Source of the DNA: Elgaria multicarinata webbii
Lineage: Eukaryota; Chordata; Lepidosauria; Squamata; Anguidae
Direction of reading: 5' to 3'
DNA length: 64,000 nt
Assembly: GCF_023053635.1 (NCBI RefSeq)
Contig: NC_086175.1
Coordinates: 20,314,740 to 20,378,739, forward strand
Part shown: piece after piece, positions 44,782 through 57,514 of the stretch
Layout: every line of letters starts with the position of its first letter
Numbering within the stretch: position 1 is the first letter of the stretch
The notes under the pieces: model-generated
Told to the model about the DNA's origin: nothing
Databases searched by the model: none
What the model saw: the letters and a program-made list of their open reading frames with translations, nothing else
Program-made: the position numbers and the translations under genes

Positions 44782-45563
44782 GCCATGGCTCCAGTGGTAG
44801 AATGTACACATGCTTTGCAAGCAAAACATCCCAGGTTCTACCACTGACGTCACCAGGTATAGGGCTGCAAGGATTAGTCCATCTGCTTAAGATGAAGTAA
44901 TGATCTCATTTTGTTGTAAGGCAGCTTCTTAGATTTTCCTATGTAAACTTAGATTAATGGACAACGTTTAAAATAAAGTGTTCTTCAAGCATCCTTGTGA
45001 TGCTACTATAGAGCCTTAGAATTGTCGTGCCAAACACTTATTTGGAATATGCCAAATGAGCTCTGAGTGCTGCATATGTATGCATCAAAGCACTTTTGAG
45101 TTTGCAGAACTGCACTGCTGCTTGCTTCTTTTTGGTAGTTTATGCACATTAGTAGCTTCCTCATCATTGTAAAAGAAAAAAGAAAAGAAAAAGTCAGAAG
45201 CCTGTTTTTAAATTGAGTAAAGATCTGAGGCTCGTTTCATCTATGGAACAAGGGCTTGTATTCAGTGTTTGCTCATTGTCGAAAGATTGAGTATCTCCAG
45301 GCAAAAATGTTACTATGGAAATGCAGTTTTGATAAACGAAGCGGTTGTCTCTAAAAGGAACAGTGTTTAATTAAAAAAAGTCTTAAAAGCTGTTGTTCTA
45401 AGCCAAGAATTCCCAAACTGTGTACAGTTAAGAGTACAAGGTACCCACCCACAGAGAGAGCTGCCCAATTTGCTCTTTCCTCATCCTATGTCAGACTCTG
45501 CTAGGGGTGGGTAATTTTGCTGCAGCTCTTTGTGTTGAGTATATTTGGATCATTCAGTTGCTC

Positions 45564-45567
<4 letters not shown>

Positions 45568-45608
<41 letters not shown>
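45568..45608. repeat. (GA)n microsatellite
   Basis: About 20 GA dinucleotides in intron 3. Confidence 0.95.
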
Positions 45609-45612
<4 letters not shown>

Positions 45613-46004
45613 GAATTGCCCATCCTCCGAGGACCATGCTTCTTGTGTCTTTGCACAAGCTACTACACTGGGCTTGCTTCCGTCCAGTTGGCAGGTACGC
45701 CCAGATTAGTGACTCATGAAGCAATATAGGAGGAGATACCTCTGAGAATAGGTAACTTTCCCGACCCTGCCTTACCCGATCTAAAGTAACCTCCTCTTGA
45801 GTAGAACAGTGAAATGTACCTTTGTATTTCATTCAGTGTGCCTTGACTAGCCAAAGAAGCTAACATATACCAAGCCAGACCATTTGTCCATCTGGCTCAA
45901 CATCATTTACACTTGCTGTTGGCAGAGGTCTTTCTCAGCTCTGCCTGAAGATCCCAGGGATTCAACCGGGGACCTTTTGTGTACAAAACATGTGCTCTGC
46001 CACT

Positions 46005-46110
46005 GGGTTATGGCTTCTCCATATGTTGTTGGGCTACAACTCCCATCCTTCCTGACCATTGGCCATGCTGGCTGGGGGCTTGATGGACATTGGAGTCCAT
46101 TATCAGCCAC
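46005..46110. mobile_element. Palindromic hAT-like MITE, decayed
   Basis: tgttgggctacaactcccat and gaccattggccatgctggct are preserved; the right arm is worn. Confidence 0.6.
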
Positions 46111-46364
46111 AGATTCCCCCCTCCTCCATAAAAGAATGGATGCTTGTGAAATACTGTTCTAAGGTACATATGTATGGAGGAGCAGAGAAGTAAAAGTATA
46201 ACTCTTAAATTTGTGACAGATAACTTTCAAGTTACTGTAATGAAAGTTGTATATGCCAGCATGAAAATTATTGTGTGAACAGCAGGATACAAATTTATTA
46301 ACCTGACATATATCATAGCAGTAGTTGTATGGCAGTAAAGACAAAGATTTAGAAAGTTAATTTT

Positions 46365-46805
46365 TTAAATTTATTGCTTGATTGATTGCGTTTTTATACC
46401 GCCCACTTGCCAAAGCTCCCTGGGCGGTTCACGAAAATTAAAGCCATTCAAAGTATAAAACAAACCGTATAAAAACATGATATAAAATACAATATAAAAG
46501 CACAACCAGGATAAAATCAGCAGCAGTGCAGAAATACAATTTTAAAATACAAATTTAAAACAGCAAAGTTTAAATTAAATTTATAGACTGTTAAAATACC
46601 GAGAGAATAAAAAGGTCTTCACCTGTTGTCTGAAAGAATATAGTGTAGATGCCAAGCGAACCTCCTTAGGGAGCTCATTCCACAGCCGGGCTGCCACAGC
46701 AGAGAAGGCCCTCCTCCTGGTAACCACCTGCCTCACTTCCTTTGGCTCATGGAGGAGGACCCCTGAGGAGGACCTTAGGGTCCGGGCAGGTACATATGGG
46801 TACAT
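46365..46805 (-). mobile_element. L2-clade LINE 3' part with coding remnant
   Basis: The minus strand at 46581-46805 encodes YVPARTLRSSSGVLLHEPKE, then RRRAFSAVAARLWNELPKEV and FRQQVKTFLFSRYFNSL, the C-terminal block typical of L2-like ORF2 proteins. It is followed by the 3' end whose plus-strand image is ataccgcccacttgccaaag. The frame is open to its stop. 5'-truncated. Confidence 0.82.
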
Positions 46806-47287
46806 TTGTTTCTACCACGAAAAAATGCACTGAAGGCATTTCTCTTTGATTATTCAGTACGAAAGTGTGCTGTTGTGTACATGGAAGTAGAATTTATACT
46901 GATGTTTTGAGCTACAGGAAACACTATTTGTATGTGTCCGTAGGAAGGTAACATCACAGACTCACTTACCTAAGAGTAAGCCAAATTGAGCTCAGTGGGA
47001 CTTGCTTCCGAGTAGAGAGAGATATAGGGTTGCACTGTTAAAAATTACTGCAAAAAGAAGTCCTGTGTTACTGTTAAAGACTACATTCTACATGGCCTAG
47101 AATCTACTTCATAGAAAGTCAATGAAGCTCATAGAAGTAAGCCCAATTTGGGTAAAATGGGGTGGTGTTAAGCATATGTACACAATGTTCATTTGGACAA
47201 ATTTTCCTTTTTTATAGAGGTAGCTCCAATTTCTTAGGGCAAGTTTTCTGTATGATATGTTAGTCAGTGATAGGTGCTGCCTTTCAG

Positions 47288-47405
47288 TTGCCAACCAGCC
47301 TTCACCAACTTGGTGCTTTCTAGACTACAGATCCCAGAATTCCCCCAGCCAGATGTGGGGAGTTGTAGACCAACACAACCAGAAGACCCCAAGTTGGTGA
47401 ATTCT
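47288..47405. mobile_element. Palindromic hAT-like MITE, worn
   Basis: accagccttcaccaacttgg and gtgctttctagactacagat opposite gttgtagaccaacacaacca and cccaagttggtgaattctc. Confidence 0.65.
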
Positions 47406-49094
47406 CATCTTGAAATACTGTGCCTTCTAAAGGTTTTTGACAGAATTACAAAAAATTGGATGGCATCCTGATCACAAAAGATAATTGTATGATGTGAGCT
47501 TTTGCATATCAAAAATCCCTATATTTCCTTACTGCTACCAGTAATTTATATAGCATAAATAAAAAACAAACAAAACTGAAAGTATATAGACTTGGTAATG
47601 GTAAATCTCCCAAAAGAAGGCTATGGGAGTCCTATGACCAAATAACAATTGAACTATGAAGCTTAATTTAGCTGTTTCTGCAAAAACATCCTTTCATTCG
47701 AAGTACGTTTAGCTTACGTTTTTCTTATGGGAAAAAAAGCTATTTATGAACAACCTAGCTTGAAAGCTTTAATAAAATGTAGGTCATGAAATGCAGGTTA
47801 TTAAAGTTTTGTGTGATACTCTTTCCAATCCCCTTAGGGGTTTAACAGACCTGTTTATCTGGCTCAACTTGTTCTGTAGTATCTGTGGAGGACCACTGGT
47901 TGTTTGCTCTGTTCCCAACAATCTGTCTTAAACCAACTCTTATCCACCCTTCTCGAGTAATCTGTCACTTTAAAATACATTTTAAAAAGAAAGAAAGCCC
48001 TGCTGCAACAACCTGCGTTTCTAGAAGTCAAAACAGACCATATACCTCTTCCTTTGTGTTAGAAACCCTGGGCCTTTTCATAGTATTTAGCAACCTGTCT
48101 CCACCTGAATGGCTTTCAGTGAGTTTAATGACATTCTTTTCAGAGCAAACTTAAAGGCGGCAGCGGTGGTGAGAGATGGAATGTGGGCAGCAGCAGCAGC
48201 AACAAGCTATGTCTCCATTCAGATAGGAACAAGCTGGCAGGATTTATAAACTGCAAGAAATAAAGGAAATTGGCAACGGACCATAAAAACGTGCAGCTTG
48301 CTTGCAGTGTGGGAGTGGTAGGAATGGACTCTCTGAGATATACCATTGTCGTGCATGTGGGTCTAGGGCCGCTTAACTTTCTCAGTTGGTTTCTGTAGCT
48401 GTGCCTTTAACAGAGATTTTATCTGCAGGGATGAAGTAGGTGATGTCTTATCTCGGTGCCATGAAACAAGCATCACACTGAATTCTGCAGATCACTTTAA
48501 AGGCATTGGAGCAGGCCAAGCCTGATAAGTTGGCAAACCTAATAGGGAAAGACGGTTGGATTTCAGTGGTAATATGCCAGGGTCTGGTGAGTTGAAATGA
48601 TCACTTTCCTCTAAAAGGATTTTTAAGCAGGGTACTGTAATGCAGAGGTGGCCAGCCTTGGGGGTGGGGTGGGGAGTGAGGGGTCATACTCGCAGCTGCA
48701 GAACTCTTTGAGGGCTGCATGTTTGGGTGGAGTTGCTGGTGCGTAGGGCCAGGACAAACCCACCCATCTCTCTCTCTCTCTCACACACACACACCCTATC
48801 AGAATGCAGGAATTGCTATAGCGGTGATGGTTTAAACTTCTCCCCGCTACCCGTTTCCCCACCGCCGCCACCAAGCGATCCTGATGAAGATTGCTGTTTG
48901 TAGCCCGGCTGATCACATGGGCTTTGGAGAATAGTGGGCGGGGCTGCACCGAGTGGCCTTGTGTCCCCCCACATACACTGTAACGATGGCTTCTTCCCAG
49001 TTCTGAAATGGTTAGCTTTCTCAAATTCAGCTGGACTTTCCAACTGTAGAGAGCATTTTAACTGAGTCACATAGAGCATTGGTGTTCGATCAGG

Positions 49095-49570
49095 GAGACC
49101 TGGGTTCGTGTTCCTTCTGCTGAGGGAACTGCACTGGCTGCCTATTCGCTACCAGGCCAGGTTTAAGGTTCTTGTACTTGTGTACAAAGCCCTAAACCAC
49201 TTGGGACCAGGAGACGTGAGAGAGCACCTTCTCCCCTACCAACCTGCCCGGTCACTGAGGTCATCCGAGGGCCTGCTCCTGGTGGTTCCACAGAGACCCA
49301 TCCTCCGATTGGAGTCCACCAGGGAAAGAGCCTTCAGCGTGGTGGCCCCCCTCCTGTGGAATTCCTCTGGAGGTCAGGTAGGCGCCAACTTTGTCTTCCT
49401 TTCGGCGCCTCCTGAAAATGTCATTATTCCAGGAAGCCTTTCCTTAATGACCAGCCATGGTTCACTGTACATTTTGCTTCTTTTAAAATTATTTTATTTT
49501 ATCTTGTACACTGCTATGAAATTTTGAATGGGGAGCAGTATATAAATATTGTAAATAAATAAATAAATGT
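49095..49570 (+). mobile_element. L2-clade LINE 3' part with coding remnant and tail
   Basis: Encodes LLRELHWLPIRYQARFKVLV, then LVYKALNHLGPGDVREHLLP and a degraded RERAFSVVAPLLWNS block, the classic C-terminus of L2/CR1-group ORF2. The 3' end is gtatataaatattgtaaata and (aaat)n at 49550-49570. Frame broken after the LLWNS block. Confidence 0.82.
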
Positions 49571-49807
49571 GACGAATGACACTGCTGAGGATTTGGCCCA
49601 GTCACTATTACTTGTATGGACATGACTGCAGCCTTAAATCCAGGTTTTTTTAGTAAGCTCCAACTGAATACAGTGGGGTTGGCTTCAGAGTAAGCCTGGA
49701 AAAGAGGTTATTGTAAGACTAACATGGGATGATCCCATTTTTTAAAATGCCCTGAGCTTCCGAGGTGGTTTAATAAAAGTGTGTTTGATGCAGAGGTTGT
49801 TTCTGAT

Positions 49808-49940
49808 TAGGGTGGCCAGATGCACAAGAGGACAAGGCTCCTACACCTTTAATAGATGTGTACAAGCAAATTTCACCCAGTGAAATGCTCTCTTGTGCAC
49901 CACTATTACCCTATTTGCCCTTGCGTCTGGCCACCATATT
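49808..49940. mobile_element. Foldback element related to the TAGGGTGACC family, worn
   Basis: tagggtggccagatgcacaa and gaggacaaggctcctacacc at the left, with caccactattaccc and gtctggccaccatatttc at the right. A diverged, smaller relative of copies A to E. Confidence 0.55.
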
Positions 49941-50137
49941 TCAAACATAAGCAAGCCCTGTTATTGCAAAATTGTAGGAAATCTGAGGTTTTAATTTGCC
50001 ATATGGGGTTAAAATCGCCATTCATCCATAGACTTGTTGGGCACACCTTATTAATGCCTAATATGCAATGTGCTGTCTTTAAATGACTGAGCCTTGCCTT
50101 TTACAGTAAAACTAACGGCAAGATATCTTTTTAAAGC

Positions 50138-50220
50138 AGAGTTGTGCAACTTGTGGCCCTCCACATGTGTTGTGGGCCAAAACATCTGGAGGGCTGCAAG
50201 TTGCCCATAACTGCTTTAAA
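50138..50220. mobile_element. Compact palindromic MITE
   Basis: gcaacttgtggccctccaca opposite gagggctgcaagttgcccat with almost no centre. Related to the CAGCCTTCCCC family by its ccaaaacatctggagggc arm. Confidence 0.7.
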
Positions 50221-50741
50221 AGAACAAGGAGCCACTGATCACAGATCTTTTTTTCCTTATTAGACATAGGTATAACTTTAGTTTCGTAAGTTGCATTATG
50301 CAACCATCATGACGGAAATACCTGTTATAAGGCTACAGTGCCATAAACCTTCATCTTCTGGCACTGTCGGCTGGGTACTTGACTTGAACTTGTTTGCCGA
50401 AAGCCAATAAAAAGAAGTTAATTGTATTTTCAAAAATAAATAGTTAACTTTTCCACCAAGTAGTTGCACAAGAAGGGTTTAAAACAACCATCAGAGCATT
50501 CTAAGTGAAGTCAAGGCTGCACCCCTAAATAGCTCTCCAGCATTTATGCTGGTGCTTAATTTCTGAAAAGAGACGTGTCAGGAGGTTGTTCTTCTGTCCC
50601 AGCCTGCGTGACTAAGGCTACAATCCTCTAGATATTTACTTGCGAGTAACCCTAACGGTACTTAAGTCTGAATAGATATGTACATGATTGCACTGTAAAC
50701 TGTTGTGTAATGGGGAACTGACTTCTCAGTTGCCTTCCTCC

Positions 50742-50743
<2 letters not shown>

Positions 50744-50781
<38 letters not shown>
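50744..50781. repeat. (AC)n microsatellite
   Basis: About 19 AC dinucleotides in intron 3. Confidence 0.95.
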
Positions 50782-50785
<4 letters not shown>

Positions 50786-50824
50786 GGCCATGCATCCCAC
50801 TTTACAAAGGACAGTCCTCTATCT

Positions 50825-50908
50825 CAGCTTCCCCTAATCTGTTGTCCTGCCTAAGTTTTGGACTGCAACTCCTAATATTCCCAGACAGCATGTTGGCTGG
50901 GAATTATG
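50825..50908. mobile_element. Palindromic hAT-like MITE, left half
   Basis: cagcttcccctaatctgttg to ggctgggaattatg, cut by foldback copy D. It resumes at 51206 and ends gggaaggctg at 51260. Flanking octamers ctctatct and ttttatct agree at six of eight bases. Confidence 0.72.
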
Positions 50909-51205
50909 TAGGGTGACCATATGAAAAGGAGGACAGGGCTCCTGTATCTTTAACAATTGCATAGAAAAGGGAATTGCAGCAGAACCTGGTGAAATTCCCT
51001 CCATCACAATACTTAAAGCTGGAGGATCCGTGCCCTCTTGACCAGATACAAAAGAGGGTAGGGCTCTTGCAGCTTTAACTGTTGTGATGAAGAGAGAATT
51101 TCACTAGGTTCTGCATATATACAAATGACACCAGCTGAAAATCCCTTTTCTATGGAACTGTTAAAGATACAGGAGCCCTGTCCTCCTTTCCATGTGGTCA
51201 CCCTA
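50909..51205. mobile_element. Foldback DNA transposon, TAGGGTGACC family, copy D
   Basis: Starts tagggtgaccatatgaaaag and ends catgtggtcacccta. The 7-bp direct repeat AATTATG flanks it at 50902-50908 and 51206-51212. It is inserted into a CAGCCTTCCCC-family MITE and therefore younger than that copy. Confidence 0.9.
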
Positions 51206-51260
51206 AATTATGGAAATTGCCGACCAGCACGTATGCAGGGCAATAGGTTGGGGAAGGCTG
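51206..51260. mobile_element. Palindromic hAT-like MITE, right half
   Basis: Continues the MITE after copy D: aattatggaaattgccg, then aggttggggaaggctg. Confidence 0.7.
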
Positions 51261-53164
51261 TTTTATCTGAAGGTGTCCTTTTGAAGGGCTGTCCAGTTCC
51301 AAAAGAGGTATCTCCTAAGAAGGGACAGAAAGGCCTTGAAATTGACTATCAGCTGTTCGCACCTGGACAGCAGTCTGGGCAGGCATATAGGTTGCCTTGT
51401 CAAAATCTTCCCCACCATGGTGGAATATATCATATTTCTATTTGAATTCTAGGAAGTATTTCTACATTTGCATCCAGACACACACACAATTGAACATACA
51501 CAAATTTTAGCAACTCTGTCCCCTCCGGGTTGTACATTTTCTCTTTTTTGGCAATGTGTGTAAGCGGCCGCCCTGCCCTTACTCCCATTGACCGCTTGCA
51601 TGGAAGATGTTCTTGAGCACCCTGTTGGCTTTCCTGCACAGAGAGCTCCAGAGCAGGCATGTTCTCGGAGCACATGCCTGCTTTGCCATTAATAGTCCTG
51701 CAGTTATTGCTAGAGACTATTTTCATCTATCTATAGCTATAGCTTGTATTTGCTGTTGGGAAATGGAAGCCCCTGAATACTTTAGGAGAAAGTGGCATCT
51801 CTGTAACAAGATGAGCATGATCCTAGTTATTTTTTTAATTAAGGGTGGGTAATCTAAACCGTCTCCCCTTACCCCATCCCAGCTTTTCATATTTTTTTTT
51901 GTAGCCCCTCATAAAACCTTAAAAGGGACCTATAGCCAAGAACTAATATAGATCCAAAAGATTTGGAAAGGTTCTTGCATCATACCTATTTTATTAGTTA
52001 ATTTTTATCCCACCATTCTTTGGAGGGGCAGAGGCATACATGGTTCTTGGCTCTTCCCACATTTCCCCCTTGTAATAACTCCAAGGTAAGACAGATGGAA
52101 AACTAGTGTCTATGGTCCATTTGTTTATGGCAATTTGAAACTGGGTTTTGCTCAGTCAAACATTTTACATGTGTTTCAAAAGCTTATGTGCTCATAAATA
52201 GTGTTGTTGAACTTGGATAAATATAACGGGATATTTTATGGATGAAGACACCACAAAGTCCTTGAATTCATGAGCTAAATGGATATATGAATTTAAATAC
52301 TGTACAATTTAAACACTGTGCCATTTTTTAAAATCCCTCATTTTGATTTTCACCCACCCTCTGTTCAGTATTCTTGTTTTCCACCTTTAATCCCACTTGG
52401 CTGTTTCTCTCTCAACTGTTTTCATATGTACCCTTCTTCCCCTGTTATCTTCCTACATTTCTGCTGACTTCCTTCTCTATGAACACTCATTTGTGGTGTG
52501 TTGAGTGGTCCACTACAAAGAAGGCAGAAGTAATAAATTTTGAAGGGGGTTTCCTAATGCCTGTCATGATATCCTCTCATCCTCCAGAGATGTTTTTCTC
52601 TCTGTCTTATCCATTTCCACACTATAACGAATAAGGCAGGGAAGTGGCATAGAGTTGGGCGCATTGCAAGAAAATCCATGACATCTTCATTTCATTCCTG
52701 TTGTTTCTACCAAAGTCTTGATGAACTTACCTACGGGTTGTATAAGGACATACATAGAGAGCATGGAACTAGAAGTATCAAATCTCTCCTTTTGTCAGTC
52801 TTCTTGGGAGGCAGCAATGCTAAAAAATAATGTGGTAAAACAATTGAATAGAAGGGACTAACCTTATGAATGTGGCCAAAGAACCTGAAAACATGAATAG
52901 GAATTACTGTTATGGTTGCCATGCTTTCTAGTTGTAGGCACAGAGATTCTTTGTAGGAGAGAACCATTCCCTGAACTTCAGGGATAAGGTAACAAAATGG
53001 CTGTGAACTTCCTGTTCATGCAACTCTTCCCTCGTAGACAGAATAGTCATTTTTAGTCTAGAGAACATACGTTTTGCAAATAATAGTGAATGTTTAAACA
53101 GTGCTAGCTACTTGAATACAAAACGGCAAGTGTATGTGTTATGGCAAAGTTAACATTCCTTCAC

Positions 53165-53355
53165 TTTAAAGAGGTCAGGGCTGGTCCTACCATAAGGCAG
53201 GGAGAAGCACCTGCCTCAGGCAGCACATATTGGGGGACGGAGAGCAGTAGCAAGGTGGCGGCGGACAGAGCTACATGTGTCAGCAGCCCGGCCTACAACC
53301 CCATAGCTATCCTGCTGCCCTCAGCTCCAGTGGAAGATGCTGTCCTGTCACTAGT
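53165..53355. other. Possible non-autonomous DNA element (cagggctggtcctacc)
   Basis: cagggctggtcctaccataa, then ggcagggagaagcacctgcc, followed by GC-rich text. The opening resembles a frequent reptile short transposon. Ends are not defined and no coding role is supported. Confidence 0.4.
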
Positions 53356-54071
53356 GAAGTAAATTCAAATGGATCCAGGTATAACAGTGAAAGACTTGTC
53401 TTGTGAAAGGGGAAGGGTTTCTAGTTTTTTGTCTGTTAGATCATCAGTCATGGCGATTAGATGTGTTTCTGTAAAGACTTCCCTGAAAATCACAAAGTGA
53501 AGAATGGAGCAAAAGTTTAAAATAACTTCACTGACACAGGGCGTGCAAGAGACGAATGCAAAATAATGTTTGAAAAAGTTCTTGTGGGTGGGTAGGTGTT
53601 ATAATGGCAAATGGCTTGGGCGTTCTTGTTTATGACTGATGTAAACCTATTCCTTCCGTGGGAGGGAATTGGTGGAGCACATGTGAAAATGACAAAAATG
53701 TACCTTGTTCTTCCATGTATTCCCTGAATGACTGCAGGGTTTTTTGTTACTTTAGATCAGGGAATCTGGCTAACTAGGCCCAATTTGGAGGGCCCAGGGT
53801 GTTTTTTTTTTTTTTAAAAGAAAACCACCAAGTCTTATTCAAGATATGGTGTACCATTGCCCCAAGCATGGTCTCTCTTATATCTTCAAAGCACAAGTTA
53901 CTTTACATGCAAGTGAAGTTTTCAAGTAGCAAGAGAGATCCCATGCTGTCTAATGCGATGTCTCTTTTTTACTCTTGTTCAGCAGGATGGCATCAACTGT
54001 ATTATGGACACAGGTTGCTTTCAGGGTGGGGTTTCAAAGTGTATTGCAGCCATGGACTACTGTCTGGCCTG

Positions 54072-54210
54072 GACTTCCCAACTGGATGCCCTCCAGAGGT
54101 TTTGGATTGCAGTTCCCATCATCCCCAGTCAGCATGGCTGCACTGCCTGGGAATGATGGGAATTGCAACCCAAGACATCTGGAGGGCACTTGGTTGGGGA
54201 AGGCTGGGCT
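54072..54210. mobile_element. Palindromic hAT-like MITE, well preserved
   Basis: ggacttcccaactggatgcc and ccatcatccccagtcagcat opposite ggaatgatgggaattgcaac and gcacttggttggggaaggct. Clear long inverted arms of about 55 bases. Confidence 0.8.
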
Positions 54211-54819
54211 TGGCTGATAAAGTGACTGCCAAGAATTCAAAGTGGACCATCCCAGTGTTTGGTTAATCTTCCTTTTTCATTTGTATCCAGTTACTGTCTT
54301 AGAAACCAATGTTTTTGTTTTGGGGGTAGGAGGCTTACTGAGGTGTGCATGTATATCCTTCTTATTTGCCAACATGCATTCAACAGTGCCAACTCCTGAG
54401 TCTGTGGGTTGTTGTTTTTTTAGTTCTTCCAACCAACAAAAATGGTTTTTAATTAAATGCCTAATATGTCTCTTGAAAGCATGTCACTTGCTCTCTAAGA
54501 GGGATTAAGTAAGCTCTAGTTCCAGGATTTTTGATGCCTGATAAGGAAGGCTCTTGCTGACTGTAAGCACAGTTCCTTCTGAAAGCGCCTCACAGAAAAA
54601 CAGCAAATCTGGCCTTAAGAGTCACAGGAGGAATCGCCAGCGACTAACACTTTCCATTATTTGCTCAAGACGCCCTAATTGTGACTAATTTTGGATGGTT
54701 GGGATCTTATTGCCTGGGCCGTATTCTAAAGCAAACGTTCTTGGCCTTTGCTTGCTGTTCTGCTCCTCCTACAAAAGAAAAATTGGCAACGTTTAGTGAA
54801 GTCAAATTGTAGGTAGCTG

Positions 54820-54960
54820 TGTTTGTCTGTTAGGAAAACATCCCAGTGCCTCAAATGGTGGTATCTTAGGACCAGGCGAATGGTTTCCGCGTCATGAGCA
54901 TGCTTTCAAGTTTCCCAGTGCTCTTCATCAGACTGGATAGTAAACAAAATGAGGGAGTGA
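54820..54960 (-). mobile_element. Penelope-like terminal sequence
   Basis: The reverse complement reads gtctgatgaagagcactggg, then aaacttgaaagcatgctcat and ggtcctaagataccacc, similar to termini of Penelope-like elements. Family call from memory only. Confidence 0.4.
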
Positions 54961-55000
54961 TACTGTTGCCTGAAGTGTTGATTTCTGCATCATAACAGTT

Positions 55001-55068
55001 TTATAACAGTTTTGACAACTGTATATGGAGTGTGTCCTGGGCCCCAACAGTTGTCAAAACTGTTATAA
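55001..55068 (+). other. Perfect hairpin within a ggccccaacagttgt repeat
   Basis: Arms of 22 bases at 55001-55022 and 55047-55068 are exact reverse complements, around a 24-base loop that includes gtcctgggccccaa. The right flank (gtgtagatcctgcc) and the loop text link it to the element at 57681-58053. It is probably the core of a palindromic DNA transposon rather than an RNA gene. Confidence 0.8.
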
Positions 55069-55364
55069 AGCACTTTAAAGGAGTAGTGTAGATCCTGCCT
55101 AGGTTAACCTCACTAGGTGCAAGACAAATTTCAGTATGTACTTGAGACTACTGGGGGGGGGGGAATGCAATAATGGCTGCTCCCCCATTTTTGAAAAGAC
55201 AAAATAAGTTGATCAGTTCGATTTCCAGCCAAAACCAGAGACCACATGTAATCCACATATATCTGTTGTGAGGCAAACAGCAGAAGCAAAAAGAAACCTG
55301 GATGTCTTTTAGACTAATTTTAGGTGGTGCACTAATAGAAGCCAAAATGGGTAGCATTATCTCA

Positions 55365-55490
55365 GGGCTAGGGAACATGTGGCCCTCTAGGCTTTGGATT
55401 GCAACTCCCATCAGCCCTAGCCAGCATAGCTAACGGTGAGGGTTGATAGGAGTTGCAGTTGAAAAACATCTGGTGGTTGCATATCTCTTC
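55365..55490. mobile_element. Palindromic hAT-like MITE, diverged
   Basis: aggctttggattgcaactcc opposite gttgataggagttgcagttg, with ccctagccagcatagctaac between. Confidence 0.7.
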
Positions 55491-56965
55491 TTAGAAATGT
55501 ATATTAGGTGAACTGACAAAGGCATATGAAGCAGATCTCGATTTGCCTAGATTGTCACTATGTCCAGCCTAATGAGTAGTGGTCTCTAACGCTAACAATA
55601 TAAACGCCACCACTAAAGGGAAGGGGCAGTGGTGGCTTTTAGCCTAGAAGTGCCATCTTTGAAGCTTGAAGTGTGAGAATGGCAGAGCGCAGCTGAGCAG
55701 CTGTGGAACCCATACCATATACAAGGAAACCTTCTCCCTGTATACAGACATATAAATACACATGCCAGATGGTGTGGATTTATTACAGATCCTCTTTTTA
55801 AAATTTGACAGCCTCTTTTGTGTTTGCATGTCTGCTGGAAAAGACTTGCTTCCACTATAACGTTATGCTCCGCAGAATTCTCCTGCCTGTTGGGGGATTC
55901 TTCAATAATCCTGGGCTTTTACTGGACAACTCCTGATAAAACGCGGACTTCAGAGTGAGATTGATTCCTCATCTGCTTGTGAGGAGAGAAAATGCCCACA
56001 CATGTTCTTGAGATAAGAGAATGCACCTGAATTGTGAGAACGAGGAAGAGAAGAGATTTGAAATAAAACTTCTCACCAGCTCAGTCCCCGTGGTTTGGTG
56101 TTTGGCCATGTGCCCTTGCGGTCTTTGAACCTCGCTTGTAAAATGGAAATAATAATGGTTGGCTTCAAAGAATGGAGGATATGTAAAAATGTTACTAAAG
56201 TTTAACAGCCAAAAGAAGTGGGGAAAGACCACTTGTGCATAGCTAGTCCAAACTGTTGATTTTTTTTTCACTTGGAGAAACAGACTTTTTAAGAGTTATT
56301 TACGAGGAATAGCAATTGCCCTTTTTGGGAGTGGGGATGGGGAAGGTTGCCAACTTCTGAAATGACTAGTACTTTTAACGGCAGCTTCATCTTCAGGCAC
56401 TTGATGATGACAATTTTTTTTATCTCCACCTGCTACTTCTTGCAGATCAAATTGTTAATGTTATAGGAGCAGGCTTCCCTGGCTTTTTTGGGCCAGTTGG
56501 CAACCATATTGATTGGGTGAGCTGGGGAGGGTGGCAGTAGGAGGGCAGATCCCTTCCAGGTCCACTTAGCGATTGTACCTGCACAAATGCATCTCACAGC
56601 TTAGCATGTACCAAGCTTGGACCTTCTTGAGGTCAGAAGCTTGCAGTTGTGCTGATCCTATTCAGGCGAACATTTTCTGATTTATTGTTTTTTCATTTGC
56701 CTAATAGCTGTAGTAGATGTTTCTATTTGCCTGCCCTTTCCGGGTGTGAACGCTGCTTCACCAAATGGCCCTGGGGAAAAAATGCATAAGACCCCTTTTC
56801 TCTGTCTTGGGCATCGTACTAACAACTTAAATGCTTACAGTAATCCGACATGCACTTATCACATTTGCTTCTTGACTGTCCTCCAAGGAATTCAGGTTGG
56901 CATACACGAGGCCATCCTGCAGGGGGAATTGGGCTGAGAGGTAGGGAATTGCGCAAGGCTGCCTA

Positions 56966-57300
56966 GTGCAGGAGTCCCCAACATGGCGCCCACAGATGCA
57001 TGACACCTACCAGTAGCACTAACAGTGCCCACAAAGCTCTACAGCCCCTGCTTCCTTCAAAATTCTATTTCAAATGTTTTTTAAAAACCTTGAAAAATGT
57101 TGGAGCACCTCTTTATCTTACTATTTCTTTCAGTACTTTTCCCTGCTTTTAGTCATTTTCTTGGCTGAATTACTTGACTTTTGATGACAGCCTTTATGTA
57201 ACTAGCCCACATCATCCATGGGAGCCATTTTGTGGTGGTGTCTGTATAAGTCTCTCAAATTCCTCTGTTAACACACTGCCCTCTAGATCATGCCACCTCT
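56966..57300. mobile_element. hAT-like non-autonomous element (ccattttgtggtggtg family)
   Basis: Starts caggagtccccaacatggcg, a hAT-type end, and includes gagccattttgtggtggtgt and ctctcaaattcctctg, shared with 10050-10265. The right end is not clear. Confidence 0.55.
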
Positions 57301-57399
57301 CTAATTGCAAAGTTACTGATGTGACCATGGGACCCCTCAGTTAATGCCTTGGATACCTGCCCCATTTTAAAAAGCAAATAATTTTGTCTCCCAAATGTA

Positions 57400-57508
57400 C
57401 GCTTTCAGCCAGATCCAAAACATGCCAGATGCAGCAGAAAGGTCTTCCTACTCATCGTTGTTCCCCGCCTCAATCCAGAGGGAGAGGCGGGTAAGAAATA
57501 AAATAATA
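57400..57508 (+). mobile_element. LINE 3' tail with (AAT)n
   Basis: ttccccgcctcaatccagag and ggagaggcgggtaagaaata, then (AAT)n. It directly meets the tail of a minus-strand SINE, so two retroelement tails face each other. Confidence 0.55.
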
Positions 57509-57514
57509 ATAATT

